From Geosiphon pyriformis (Eukaryota; Glomeromycota; Glomeromycetes; Archaeosporales; Geosiphonaceae), in contig JAAOMT010000183.1 of the NCBI GenBank assembly GCA_016748015.1, forward strand, positions 1 through 64,000: a stretch of 64,000 nt of DNA, in the 5' to 3' direction. Shown here piece by piece: positions 1 to 12,167 of this stretch; position 1 is the first letter of the stretch, and each line of letters begins with the position of its first letter. Both the position numbers and the translations under genes were made by a program. Under the pieces are notes generated by a model. It was not told the DNA's origin. It ran no database searches and saw only the letters and a list, made by a program, of their open reading frames with translations.

Positions 1-710
1 AATATCGCTATCCAATTTAGCAACTCCCAATTCTACAATCTTTTCCCATATTTCAGATTCTTCTATATTTATTTCATCCTGGGTTAAAATTGAGACAAGA
101 GCATTTTCACTAAGGGAGGTAAAATCTTGCGAGTTGAAGACTATAGCTGGATTTTCAGCAGCTATTTCGGTGCAGAATTTTTGTACCTTTTTGAAAGAAT
201 CATGCATAAATGAAGTTTTCTGCAAAGTGGTGAAATTTTCTTCTAGCTCTTTTGCACGGTGTTCAATCAAATAGTCTTCAAGGTGATCAATCATGTTTTC
301 TAGAATAAGCTCGTCAGCGGTAACAAGAACTTCTAAAATGGTAGGTACTCCATGTTTATCAAGAGAAATCTCGCCGTTATAAATGTATCTGCAGAAAAAT
401 AAAAAGTGAATTTCATGTTGGTTAAAATATTCAAAGCAATTGAAAACCCTTACCTGAGAATTATTTCAAAAATCTTTGGTGAAATATTGGGTTTAGGGAA
501 GATTATGGTATTTTTTTCCCTTTTAATCCAATTGCTAGAGAGTGCGACAGCAAAATATGGTGATCTTGCTGCTAAAATTTGGGAATGAGCATGAAAAGTT
601 CTAATATTGGGCGCTTCGCCAACTATAATTCTAATATCAGAGAACTTCTGACTGTTAAATAAATTCCCAAAATCATTGGATAAAGCGTGAAAGTATTGTT
701 GAGGTGACAT
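1..710 (-). CDS. BTB/POZ-BACK domain protein, 3' end outside window
   Basis: Two exons are visible on the minus strand: 454-710 (ATG at 710) and 1-388, joined by a 65-base GT-AG intron that splits an Arg codon. Exon 1 carries a BTB/POZ fold: the SDIRI strand, FHAHSQILAARSPYF and a C-terminal helix ending EIILR; after splicing it reads on as YIYNGEI, the usual BTB helix. Exon 2 continues with a BACK-like helical region rich in Leu and Glu. Proteins of this kind either act as Cullin-3 substrate adaptors or, in Glomeromycotina, often end in a TLDc domain; that end is beyond base 1, so the subclass cannot be told. The ATG is in frame with a complete BTB N-terminus. No defect is seen in the visible part. 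Confidence 0.85.
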
Positions 711-790
711 CGGTAAAATATGTGAAGTTTTTTTCCCTACGATCAGTATTTATGCTATTTGATGTGCTGGGACCTATATTGCAGGAACAC

Positions 791-839
791 GGACGTCCCG
801 GACAATGTCCCAGTGTAACATTGTACACGGACATTGTCC
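791..839. repeat. nested palindrome, possible transposon end
   Basis: A compact nest of inverted repeats. GGACAATGTCC (800-810) pairs exactly with GGACATTGTCC (829-839). Inside it GTGTA (813-817) pairs with TACAC (824-828). Just outside lies the palindrome GGACGTCC (791-798). It starts about 80 bases upstream of the BTB gene ATG. It could be a terminal repeat of a small DNA transposon or a binding site for a dimeric regulator; the sequence alone does not decide. Confidence 0.6.
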
Positions 840-3800
840 CACCATTTTTTATTTATGTCCCGTTCCTTGATCTGAACTACTAAAACCCTAATCATGCCAT
901 CTTTACCTCTTTGATTAAATAAATATATAGTAAAACCAATATTAAAATCAATCAAAGCAATTTAAGGAAATTTTTTTTTCCCTTACAAAAAAGATTATAT
1001 TAGACAACATTTTAAAAAATGTAATCATTTTCACAATCAAACTACACCTAAAGAATGAGCATAAATAGATGAGCTAGTAATAGCTTCATCATCTACAAAT
1101 ATAAGACCTTGTATGTTAAGTGTTTATTATTGATAACTAATTTGAATATTAAAAAAATTTTATTAAAAATAGTGAATAATTAAAGACCTATCTCAAGTGC
1201 ATTATATTCTTTTATTTCATCCTAAAAAGTAATAGTCCGTTCAGAATCTTATAGTTTAAAAAATAATTATATTGTTTAGCCATTGACAAATGAAGATCAA
1301 AAACAATTTAACAAATTTTTGCTTTAAATAACAGTTTCTTATGGATGGTTTTTGTCTTGAATCAATTTAAATTTTTGAATTCTCTTCTTATACTTCATAA
1401 TCATTGAAAATTAAGTGAGCAAATTTTGAATAAAGTTGTTAATAATACTAATAAATCTATAGAAGTTGTTTTTAAAGAAGATCTAATAAATATAACTTGA
1501 ACATTTATTGGGAATTATCTGAAAAAAAGCTCTGTGTTTAGAAAGTCTTTACTATTAGTTCTAAATGTAAAAGACATTAAAAAATTATAAATAAAACTAA
1601 AAGTATGATTACTGAATTAAAAACAATAAATATTAAAGTTGTTTTTATTCTTACAAATAATATTTGTGCTTATACAGTTGCAAAATAAGTATACAATTAC
1701 ATATTATTTATATTTATATTTAAATATATAATAATTTATAATTTATACAATATAAACATCAATTGAAATTTCAAAAAGATCTATTGTTTTTCTTCTATGT
1801 TTCGTCTATTAATTGAATTTTTGTATTGGAGAGATTTTTAAAGAATTAATACTATTAAAAAGAATTATTGACCAAAAAATTAAAGTTGCTACATATTTTC
1901 AAAATACCAATAACCAATTTTTTATTAGTCAATTATATAACAAACAATTTAAAATCTATAAATTATCAAATTTAATCTATTTTAAAATTAAATTAAACAT
2001 TTAATTACGCTTTTTACTTTATATTACAAGTTACTTAATATACTTTAATAAAACAAAGCTTGTTTATTTGAAATTGTTTTAAGTATGACTTATTTTATAC
2101 AACTTTGAATATTATATTGTAACAATATTCTTGCAATACAATTAATTGCAAGACTTGAATAATGTTGAAGTAAATAAAAACAACCAATTTTATTAAATAT
2201 AAAATAAATCAATTTTGATCTATGGTTTCCAGTAGTAATTATTCTACTTTTAGAAAATACTTGAGTTATTATTATTATGTATAAATAAACAAAGAACCAA
2301 AGTGTATTGTTTGAAAAAATATTTTTTTATAATATAACTTATTATCAATTTAAAAATAATGTTTTGGCTTATTAATATTATGCTAATAATTTAATTAATA
2401 AGTTAAAGTTTGTTACATGTAGAATTTTTGGCGTTTGTATTAATGCTCTTCAATTGAACAATTATGAAGTTGTATGAGTTTTATTTAAACAAATTGGCAC
2501 AATTATTTGGCTAAATAATTGTTTTAATAATTGTTTATTTATACTTTTAATAACCAGTTTTATATTTTAAATATTAAAAGCATTCAATATAAGTAAATTA
2601 TGGGCTAATATAACTTACAAACATTGTTATGAGCCAGATATTTCCTTTTGATCTTTTTTCAAACTACTTCAATATAAGTGGTTTTTAATAATAATAATAC
2701 TAAGTTATTAAACAAGATGTTAGACAAAATCATAAGTACAGCAGTAACTGAAACTTCAAAAAAAAAAGATAATAATCCACAATCTGCAGAAACAGAAAAT
2801 AAAGAAAATGATTTATCTTGTATTTCGGAAATTAAGTTGGGTAAATATCTTTAAGAATAGGTGAAAATATTAAAAGAGAAGACAAATATAATCGAGGATC
2901 AAGATAACATTTTAGCATTATATAGTACTATTCATTTGGCTATAGATGAAGATGCTAAATAGAAATTAGCCAGGTTATTTTGTCTTTTAGATTTACCATT
3001 TCATTAGAAATTTTGATGATTTATACATAATACTTGAAGATCGAAACACATAAAGTAAATGCTTAGTGAATTATGTAGATTTAGCACATCAATAGGATAA
3101 ACATATAGTGCCACAAATCATACACTCCCAAGATATATTCAAACAAAGTTATATTTAAGGAATTCAATTTAAAAGACTCTAACAATTAATAAAATATTAC
3201 CCAATCGACATAAATATTGCATAAAAAAATATAATTCTGTTATTCTTGCAATTTTAATAAAACATAACGAATTTATATTGTTTTTAGCAGGATTAAACAT
3301 TTGGCTGTCTTTTATATAATATTGTTCATGACATCAAAATTTTGGTGGACAAGTCTACGGATGTCTGTTCTCTCCTATCTATTGTCTGTGTTCCTGTCCC
3401 ATAACAACACTGCTTACTTAGAGCTAAAGTTATATGTTAATTTGCACTTTATTGATTGATCAGTTAATTTTGAATCTTTTCTCTAAGAGATTATTCTTAA
3501 GGGGCTTTGTTTGCTGCAATTAAATCGCCTCCAAAGATCAGAGCCTCTGTTTAAAAAGCATAAAATATCTAAGCGGCCAGATTTTCGTTTTTTTTGATCA
3601 AATATAACATGAATTAAATTTTTATTAGTATTATAATTAAGTGAAACTTTAGATCTCAAAAATTCTGTGCAAAAAAAATCTTTAATAAAAAATTTTTCAA
3701 ATTTATATTTTAATATACTGTATCATAATAGCAAGCTAAAAAAAATATACTTCATTTATTGTTTAAATTATTTATATATTATAAGGTTATAAGTTACTTT

Positions 3801-4860
3801 TCTTGGCAAATAAAGTATATAAACTGTCGATTTTGAATCTAGAATATTCTTGAATGAAACTTTTTCTTTATCGAAGCATTTTTTAAATTAATTAAGATTT
3901 ATTTTTAAAAAAACATTGTCTTAAAATAATTTAATTTAAAATTGGTGTATTTGGATCATTTTCCCATACTTACCTTCATCTTACCAAATATTTCAGATTG
4001 CTTAATAATTAAGAATTTTTTAATTAAAAGAGAAAAAAAAATTGTTAAAATCAAATCAATAATTATACAAATAACTACTTTTAAAAATAGAATAATTAAC
4101 TAATAATATTAATAACTAATACATGTAACTAATTATGATTAAGTAAATAAATAAAAGTAAAAGTTTCAATTGTAACAATATTAAATTTCAATTAATATTT
4201 ATTTAGTTTTAAAAACAAAACAAGTTACATTTTTACACATAATTTTAATGAATTATTTTGTTAGATTATCTAATTTTTAAAATTGAACTGATTTGCTAAA
4301 AACCAAATTATCTTTTTCTTTTTTGCTTTCTGGTAATACTGCTAATTTTAATAATATTTAAAAAACTTTAAATAAGTAGATTTTATTTTAATGTTTAATA
4401 AAACTGACAAGATTAAAATAATTTATATTAAAACAGTATTTCAATTTTTGCATAGTTTTTTTGAATTGAAATCAATTATAATAAACAATATTAAACTTTT
4501 TTGTGTAAAGTTTTTATTTTAGATCTTTTTAAATACTATTATACAAATTAAACTTGTTAAATTATTATTATTTTTTACTTTTAAAATTGTAAAATCTTCA
4601 GTAGTATTAAAATAATATTAAAAATGTTTTGAATGTTTTTGGTAAAATTTTTTAAATTAATTTAAAGCTTATTAGTTAATGACTATATATATTTGTGTAT
4701 TTTAAAACTCTTAAAGTGTTAAAATTGTTTTTGTTTATTAATTAATTTTTGTTATAAAACATAATATTAAAATTTTTCTTTTTTTTAATTAAAAAAAATT
4801 AATTGTTTTTTTTATACTGCTTTTAAGATTAGTGAATTAATTTTTTAAGTTTATAATTAT
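840..4860. other. AT-rich desert with transposon debris
   Basis: About 4 kb of very AT-rich sequence with no supported gene. Around 2718-3300 there is a coding-like but stop-riddled stretch (Lys, Glu and Asn rich, first open part from ATG 2718 for about 45 codons). Around 3334-3410 one frame reads DIKILVDKSTDVC..., which resembles the catalytic Asp region of hAT/DUF4371 transposases; only some 25 codons match by eye, so this is a weak call. 3480-3590 also has a more balanced base composition than its surroundings, as expected of old transposon sequence. Confidence 0.4.
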
Positions 4861-4869
4861 ATTTGTTTT

Positions 4870-5756
4870 TGATTTTTTTAATAAATAAAATATGTTATTA
4901 TTATTTTTGGTTTTCAAATTGATTTGGATGCTGCTATTATTAAAACTGATATTTTAAAGAAAAAACTGTTTTGAGTAAAAAACTTTAAAAATATCAATAC
5001 TGTTTTAAATATCAAAGTTTAAATTATTTGGTCTTTAATTACAAGAGATTTTTTTTTAAAGTTTTCTTTTAAACCTATTATTGACTTTAAAATTTTTAAG
5101 TGTTATTTTGCTAAAACAAAATTTTATGCTAAAATTGTTGCTTTTTTGGTTTTTTTATCTGTTGTTAATATTATTAATTTTACAGTTAGCTTTAAGTTGG
5201 GTTTTTTAGAATTTAAGCTAATTAAGTTGGTTTTGTTAATTAGATTTATTGTTAAATTTATTGGTGTTTTGGTTTTTTTGAATACAAAGTTGGTTGGTGC
5301 TTTTTTTTTAAATGTTGAAATAAAAGAAAAAAATATTATCATTTTTGGAAAATTTGTTGGTAATTTAAATAAAAAAAATTATCAATTTTAAGATAAAATA
5401 TAGCATAAATAGTTTATCTGATAATAATATGCTTAATACAAATTTAAATTTTCTTTTTAATAAGAAAAATTTTGTTAGAATAATTGTTTTTTGAAAGCTT
5501 TAAATATCTAATATCAAGTTAAATGCAAATAATACTGCTGTATAATTGTCTGTTTAGTTTCTAATAGTAAGAGTCTGATTGTAATTATACATAAGATGAC
5601 TGTATTAAGTAAATTTCCTTTGGTATATTTAATGTAGTTTAATCTTAACTGGACTTATATCTGGTCATATGTAAAAAGTACATAAATTATGTTTATTTTA
5701 GAACACTTTATTGTTGTATTGTTATAGATATTAATAATTGAACTACACATTAAATA
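4870..5756 (+). mobile_element. decayed LINE 3' end (relic)
   Basis: The tail 5630-5756 aligns base by base with the 3' ends of the LINE copies ending at 61746 and 54144. Shared blocks, with many changes, include GGACTTAT..GGTCATATGTAAAAAGTACAT, TTTTAGAACA, TTGTATTGTTA and the terminal CATTAAA. Most differences are C-to-T or G-to-A relative to the better preserved copy. Upstream, 5146-5391 is an open, Val/Leu/Phe/Lys-rich 81-codon stretch of T-rich sequence that looks like mutated LINE coding DNA; its assignment to the element is inference. No function is left. Confidence 0.55.
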
Positions 5757-5994
5757 AATGAAGATTTTCCAGATATTTCCTTTAGATTCTTGGAAAGTCC
5801 AAGATCCGGAAATTTTTATCGAAATTTTGTTAATCAAAACATTGAATTATTTTTCGAGAGTACAAGATAAAAAAAATAAATGAATATTATGAATCAAATA
5901 TAGAATAAAGAAATCGCCTTTCTGAACTAAAGACTTTACTCAAGTTTTTGAATAAGATATTAAGTTTTGAAAGTGCTAATATAGATTGAATACA

Positions 5995-6236
5995 TACTCT
6001 TTAATAAATTCTTTCATTTTAAATATATCACTATTTGAGGACTGTTTTAAACATTTCAATGCATATTGTATATCGTTGCCACCTCTTTTCAACTTGGCAC
6101 TAAAGACCTCTGCAATATTCTGAAATTCATCACAAGTAAAAAGTTTAATATTTCCTTCCTTCCTTCCTTCCTTGATTGATTTCTCAAGTCAGTCGAAAGG
6201 TAAAGTGGACTTTTCAAATGATGAAGTTGAAGACAT
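5995..6236 (-). pseudogene. protein kinase N-terminal fragment, broken
   Basis: From ATG at 6236 the minus strand reads a short head, then an in-frame TGA where the related fungal kinases have Trp (FDxLEKSI), then KLFTCDEFQNI and AKLKRGGNDIQYALKCLKQ. This is the start of a kinase domain: ALK contains the beta-3 ATP-binding Lys. The Gly-rich loop expected between FQNIAE and VFSAKL is missing, apparently deleted. A short GGAAG repeat lies at 6164-6183. Nothing of the catalytic loop follows downstream. Kinases of this TKL-like class are very numerous in Rhizophagus genomes (family knowledge), so a dead fragment is unsurprising. Confidence 0.5.
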
Positions 6237-6506
6237 TTTTTTTCAAGTTTAAACATTTTGTAGAAAATTAAAAATCCAACAAGAGCTTTCTATCTCATGA
6301 AACAGAATGAAATGTAACAAATCGACAAGGTGATTGCAACCACGTGTGCATGTACATATATATTGAGGTGTGGTGAAAGAAGCTAAAGCAAAAACGAGCA
6401 GAAAATAGTTTAAACAGAAGGCTGTTGATTCTTTCTTACAAATAATATTTACCAAATAAATAATATTTGTGATTGATTACAAAAAGATTCAGTGGAAAAT
6501 CTTGGA

Positions 6507-6507
6507 A

Positions 6508-6545
<38 letters not shown>
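6507..6545. repeat. (ATTG)n microsatellite
   Basis: A run of about nine perfect GATT/ATTG tetranucleotide units in a non-coding stretch between the kinase fragment and the lipase-like gene. Confidence 0.95.
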
Positions 6546-7305
6546 GTGTGGTTTGTTTAATCTATTTTTTTTTCTTTCAAGTTTTTCGGTGATGTATTTT
6601 TATAAATATTATGAATGAATTATTTATTTATTAGTTTAAAGAGTTACAAATTGATTAAAAGATGTTCATAGGAATAATAAATATTTCTTGATTGAGAATA
6701 TGCTAAAAAGTTTAAAAGATTTAGAAATTCCTGTATCGTATGAAAAAAAAAGTTTGAGAAGGTTGATAAATTTATAAATTTGGTGACACTATTATCATGT
6801 TTATATAATTTAAAATTTTCTATAATTTGTTTATTGGGCTTTGATTGTACGTTAAAATTCTTTGATACTAAATATGATAATAAAATTTCAAAATTAAAGG
6901 AAATATTTTCCCTAAAATAATAAATATTACGGTGTCGACTATAACAAAAAAGCAGAATTAAATTTAATAATTATAATTAAATTTGGATTATATAATTATG
7001 ATGATTATGATGATTACGATGATGAATGAGATAATTTTTTCACAAAAAGAATCTCATTCTAAATACATGTACATTTATTTGATGTTTCTCTCTCGAAAGT
7101 TTGTTTATTGAACTATTTGGTTTATGAAAATATATAGAAATAAAAAAAAGTCTTGTTCTCACAGTTAATTAATAACTTGATGTCTTGATTGATTTGATTT
7201 TTACAAATTTGGTTTGTAAGAAAGGTATTTTTAAAATAGATTTCGAAAAAGAATTTCATGAAAAACCATGTTAATAATGGGGAAAAGGTTTTTAATGACT
7301 TTGGA

Positions 7306-7306
7306 A

Positions 7307-7344
<38 letters not shown>
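7306..7344. repeat. (ATT)n microsatellite
   Basis: About 13 perfect ATT units. The surrounding 6240-7799 is AT-rich and shows no supported gene. Confidence 0.95.
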
Positions 7345-7345
<1 letters not shown>

Positions 7346-7799
7346 GGAAAAATTTTTTGAAACTTTAGAATTTTTAATTATTGAGATGTTTATTTTTTAT
7401 TCAAAGTTATTTAGCTCACTTGTTGCTCATAGATGCTAAGCCAAAGGTTTTCCTTGTGTTTTATTAAGTTAATGACTAAATAATAATAGATAGATTGGCT
7501 TCATATAATTTAAGAACTCTTCATTATTTAGGTTTCAAAAACAGAATCCAAAATTTTTAATTAAAATTTGCTTTAATGAACGAAGCCTCATTTCAAAATA
7601 TTTTGTAAAACGTCTTGTTGAGATTACCATTATATTTCCCATTTTTGCCAATATAATTTATTTGTAAGAAAATCTTTAAATGGAAACACCCGGGGAAATA
7701 TTTATTTGTCATCAAAATAGAAAAGGTCTATCAACTTTCGAAATATTTCTTTGAACTACCGAGAGTTTTAATTTTTGCTCACAACTGTTTCTCTCCAGC

Positions 7800-9322
7800 A
7801 TGAAATTGAAACCTTTTTTGAAAGCTTTTTTCAATAAAACTTTTTCGCGACGAAAAAATCTAAAAAAAATTTCAATGATATTCCCTTTAAATTTTATTTC
7901 AATAATTTTTATCTTTTTTTTATTTAATTTTATTTTGAGTATTCACAATTTATTTAATCGAATAATTTCTGTTAAAGAAATCAAAAAAAATTCTGTGAAA
8001 ATTTTAAATCCTATTTTCAATTTTAAACATTTAAATTCCTCCTTTAACTTGAAACGAAGTTTTTCTGATTCAATAAAACCACTTATATATGGTGAATCAC
8101 AAATCAAATATTTATATTATATGGCAAAAGTTGCTAGTGAACCTTACTGTGCCATAGAACATTCCACTTTAAGGGAAAATGAAGTTTTAAGTTGGGTAAA
8201 ATTTTATGAAATAGTGCAACAATATAAAGTTTAAAACCAATTTTTTAATTACATCTTTTATTTTTTAGCCGGAATATTTCAAGCCGTGTCTAACTCCAAT
8301 GAGAAAAAGCGTATTATATATGTGACCTTTGCAGGATATGTAAATAAAATTTTTATCTCGAATTTTTCATATCAAATTTAAAACTTTGAAAAAATTCATT
8401 CATTTTGCTTTAAACATTCATAAAAATCAAAGTTATTAACAAAAAATCACTGGGTAACCAGAAAATCAAGGCTTGTTCAGCTTTGGATTCCCATTAAAGG
8501 TGTTAATATGCCCAGAGCAAAACTTGATCAAGTTTTTCAACACGAGGCTAGAGCAACTACTATAAAAACATTTCAACGACTTAGAGACATCTTATCAGAC
8601 GATCGTTATATCTCCTCTCAAATTGTGTTTGTTGGTCATGCATTTGGAGGAGGTGAGATTTGAAAAAAAAAATTAAAAATTTCTAAAACGTTTTTGATGA
8701 ATTTCAAACTTTTTTTTTCCAATTTTGTTTTTTAAATCCTATTCTCACAAATTAAGCGGTTGCTGCAATCGTCGGCCTTTATTTTGCATACTGGATTCAA
8801 TCGATAAAATTGAATCTGAAAGTTTTAACTTTTGGAGTAATTTCATTTGGAGCCCCTAGAATAGGAGACGAGAAATTCAATGAAATATCTAACAAAATGG
8901 TTCCACATGCTCGGTACACTTTTGAAAATGATCATGTACCCCATTTTCCTCTTCGTGTTAAGGGTTATAAACATTCAGGCTTCGAGATTTGGATCAAAGC
9001 ACCCGATTGCGATTGTTTACCTAAAGATTCTTCTGTTGAATATTATGATTGCAATTCTCGAATTGAATCTCCTTCTTGGACAACGATTACCAATTTCAAC
9101 CCTGAGGAAAATCCGGTAAAGTAAAACTGAATTATCTTACGAGTATTTTGGCTTTTAACTTGAAAAGCAATTTTGATATTAAAATTATTATTTTTTTAGA
9201 ATTGTAATGCAGGACGATCTATTGCAGATATTCCAAATGATCATTTTCACAATGGACCATATTTTGGCCAAATAATGGGAGATTGCCCAAGAGAAAAATT
9301 AGAAAGATTATTTTTACTATAA
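7800..9322 (+). CDS. class 3 lipase-like protein, catalytic Ser replaced by Ala
   Basis: Exons by splice signals and frame: 7800-about 8200, 8269-8339, 8433-8652, 8757-9115 (or 9120) and 9200-9322. The N-terminus is basic with one long hydrophobic segment (about residues 24-48), a signal anchor. The rest is an alpha/beta hydrolase of the fungal class 3 lipase family: YVTFAGY (cf. FRGT strand), FVGHAFGG at the nucleophile elbow, SFGAPRIGD, NDHVPHFP (acid Asp region) and HFHNGPYFG (His region). The elbow normally reads GHSLGG; here the codon is GCA (Ala), so the nucleophile is absent while Asp and His regions remain. The junction of exons 1 and 2 is not resolved: the best-looking donor (TGG|GTAAAA, about 8195) is out of phase with exon 2, whereas A|GTTGGG would keep frame. 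It is either a non-catalytic pseudoenzyme or an early pseudogene; the remaining exons are fully open. Confidence 0.75.
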
Positions 9323-9424
9323 TGAATTTTTATCAACTTAAAAGTTTTTTTCAAACAATAATAAGTTATACTTAAATAATATTTACAACGGGAGTTTTGA
9401 GAAAGAATAATTTAAGAAAAAAAA

Positions 9425-9444
9425 ATATATATATATATATATAT
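9425..9444. repeat. (AT)n microsatellite
   Basis: Ten AT units downstream of the lipase-like gene. The interval 9323-10254 is AT-rich and holds no other feature I can support. Confidence 0.9.
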
Positions 9445-10254
9445 TAAATGAATTCCCAAAGTCAGATCAAATTTAAATTATTTTTACATGTTTAAAAAAG
9501 ATTTTTAAATGAAATTATGAGATTCAAGTAAAAATAAAATTTAATAATAAATATCGATTCAATGAATATTTATCGACATTAAAATTCTTGTAAAATATAT
9601 ATTAATTTTCTTTAAATATCTCGAATTAAATTTAAATGTACATGTACTTTTTAAATTATTATTTCTTTAACAAACCTTGTTATTTAAATTTCATGAGGAT
9701 TTTAATTCAACATTATCATGCTAATTGATCAAACTTGAATATCCCTAAACCCGATTAAACACTGCATCAATATAAAATTTGACTTGCTTTTAAAGAATGA
9801 TGTTTGATTGCTGTATCAATTAATGAACATTAGATCTGTAGTATGGAGTAAAACAAATTTTATGGAAAAAAATGAGGTGATTCACTTAAACATGGTTTAA
9901 AGAATGATATGATAAGAAATTCGATTTCAGAGTAAAAAATTATTTCATCATAATTTTTTTGCCTTAAAATTAAATTAAAAAACTTTGAAAATATGACATA
10001 TTAATATTTCATCTACAAAATTTATTAAACTTTTTCATCGAATTTAATTTTACAAAAATATAACTGACATAAACGTTTAAGAGCTTTCGTCAAAAAGGTA
10101 TTCAGGAATGTTAGTTGTTGTTGTTATTGTTATTAATCATGCTAAGTCAGTGAAATGATGCCCCCTTAAAAAATTTTTTTTAATAACGGATATAAAAACT
10201 ATTCCAAGACCTACTAAAATTTTTACCCAACTTGACTCCTCCCCTTCTTTAAAC

Positions 10255-11539
10255 ATGGAAAACACGCATTTTAATCGACTTAGAACTCCAAAAATTGATG
10301 AAACAATCATTATAGACGATCGATGCTTGACTATGAAATTGTGCCGTTTATTTTTTAATGCTGTTCAAGCGGGGGTAAAAACAATTAAAATTTCTCGTGA
10401 CTGCGTTCCTTATAAAATTGTCAAAAAAAATATCCCAGAAATTGAAGAAGGAAACTTCATAAGAGATTTGGTATTTCAATCCAAATTTGTTTTTGACGGT
10501 ATCAAGTTGACTCATGAAGAACCGGGATTAAGATTTGATTGGGGTCTATCACAAAGAAAAGAAATTTTGAGGAGGTCAATTGGAACTGGAAAACTTTGTA
10601 ATCGTGATCCTCCTTTGCTTCGTGGTGGTAGAGGTGTCTACGGTTGTGTTGGGGTCCTGAAAACCATCCGTATTCCTCAATGCGAGCTCGGAACTAAAGT
10701 ATTCTTACAATTCCTAAAAAAGGCAATAGCTCTTCTTCCAGGATTTCAATTTGTATTTGATTGGGCATGGAATGGAGTTGACCTATTTAATCAACGCACC
10801 TATCATCATGGTCAAATAACCTTGGTATCAAAATCAGGTGTCATCATTTTGGTTGGACTAGCTTCAATCCCTGACTTTACCAAAAAATCTCGAATTGCCA
10901 TCAAAGAAAAATTGAAAGAGCAATTGGCTCTCCAAAAGAGGTTTATTTTGGACAACCAATCTGAACATGATGGATGCATTGGAGTAATTGCTGCTTTATA
11001 TATCTATGAGAATGGTAATCAAATCGATTTCGTGGATGCTGTCGATTGTGAGATTGCGTCAATTGTTTCAATTATGACATCACGAATTGAAGAACAGCTG
11101 GCAAAGCCCGGAAAAAGACCCGAAGGTGATAATTTTTTATAATGAATGTGCCAAAATCTTTGGTTTTCTATCTAAAAGTCCTAATATTTCTTGGAAATTT
11201 AATTTCAATATGCTAGATTTCTTTCAATCAAAGCTAGATGATATATGGATCTCAGAAATGTTTATATTTCGGATAAATAACTACACAGCAAGACTGATCA
11301 TAAAAATGGATTGTATCGATCTTGCGGGCACTCTGGCGCTTCAAATACTTCGATCTCGACTTCAAAATAAAAATTGTGATAAAGAAAAAGTAGATTCCGA
11401 GATAGAAGACGCAATATTACGATATCACCACTCCAGATCTGGATATATTCGCTCAAATATTTTATTGAGCAAAGATTGGCTCCCAGATCCCAAGTTTCCC
11501 TCGGCCCAGTACGCCTCAATGCCAAGAAACGAATTCTAA
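10255..11539 (+). CDS. unrecognised two-exon protein, 397 residues
   Basis: Exon 1 10255-11125 and exon 2 11217-11539 join through a 91-base intron (GAAG|GTGATA ... CTAG|ATTTC) that restores one frame; without splicing exon 1 would stop at 11142. The ATG at 10255 has a clean upstream region. The protein is soluble, with no signal or membrane segment. Recognisable texture: a hydrophobic TIIIDD strand near the start, a Gly/Arg-rich turn LLRGGRGVYG around residues 122-131, a central segment FVFDWAWNGVDLF, and a second half with alternating helices. Codon use and base composition look like a real gene. I do not recognise the family; RNA 3'-phosphate cyclase came to mind from the Gly-rich turn, but the rest does not fit. 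Confidence 0.6.
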
Positions 11540-12167
11540 GGATCATCCAGCTGTTCTGAAAGAAAGACAATCAATTATTAGGAGTAAACTCTCAAAACGC
11601 TATCAATAATTTGGATTGCTCAATATTTTGCTCTAAAAAGTATCAAAGTGGGATAATAGCTTCGCAGGGTTTTCTTATTTATCCTATTATTTTGTTTTTG
11701 GCACCGATTTATAATCTATTCAATATATCAGATGGTAACTTAAACTTAAAGCCATCAACTCTTCAATATTTGTAAAAGTGAGGTACTTTGAGGATTTATT
11801 TCTTGTATTTGTAAAATTTGGATGTTCACGTCTCTTTGAAGAAAAAGTCTTTAATATTTTTTAAAAAAATTGAAACAATTAGCATATTAATATCGAATAT
11901 AAATATTAAAGACTAAAATAAAACAAAGTCCAAAATTTTATTTTTTGAATCCCAATATTTTCTCGTTTTTTTTTGTTTTGAAAAAACTACTTTTATATAT
12001 TGAACCATTATGTCAAGAGGCTAGTTTTTTCTGGACTCTTTAAATTATAGTGTTCATTTTTCAAACTTGTAGCCCAGATTCCAGTAATTTTAAAAGTGTG
12101 TAAAATGAAAACACCGGAGGTAGGTGGCAAAATTTTTCTTCCAAGAGCATGATCGAATTTGAATTTT
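11540..12167. other. intergenic, no feature seen
   Basis: AT-rich spacer between the unrecognised gene and the convergent Myb gene; no open frame or repeat worth naming. Confidence 0.7.

Noticed and set aside
755-955. 66-codon minus-strand frame
   Set aside because: It runs through the nested palindrome and low-complexity flanks, with no family features.
5124-5342. Minus-strand 72-codon Thr/Lys/Asn/Ile-rich frame
   Set aside because: Complement of T-rich relic DNA; composition alone explains it.
11087-11142. Overlap of two frames considered as a frameshift or programmed slippage
   Set aside because: A normal GT-AG intron (11126-11216) joins them in phase, which is simpler.
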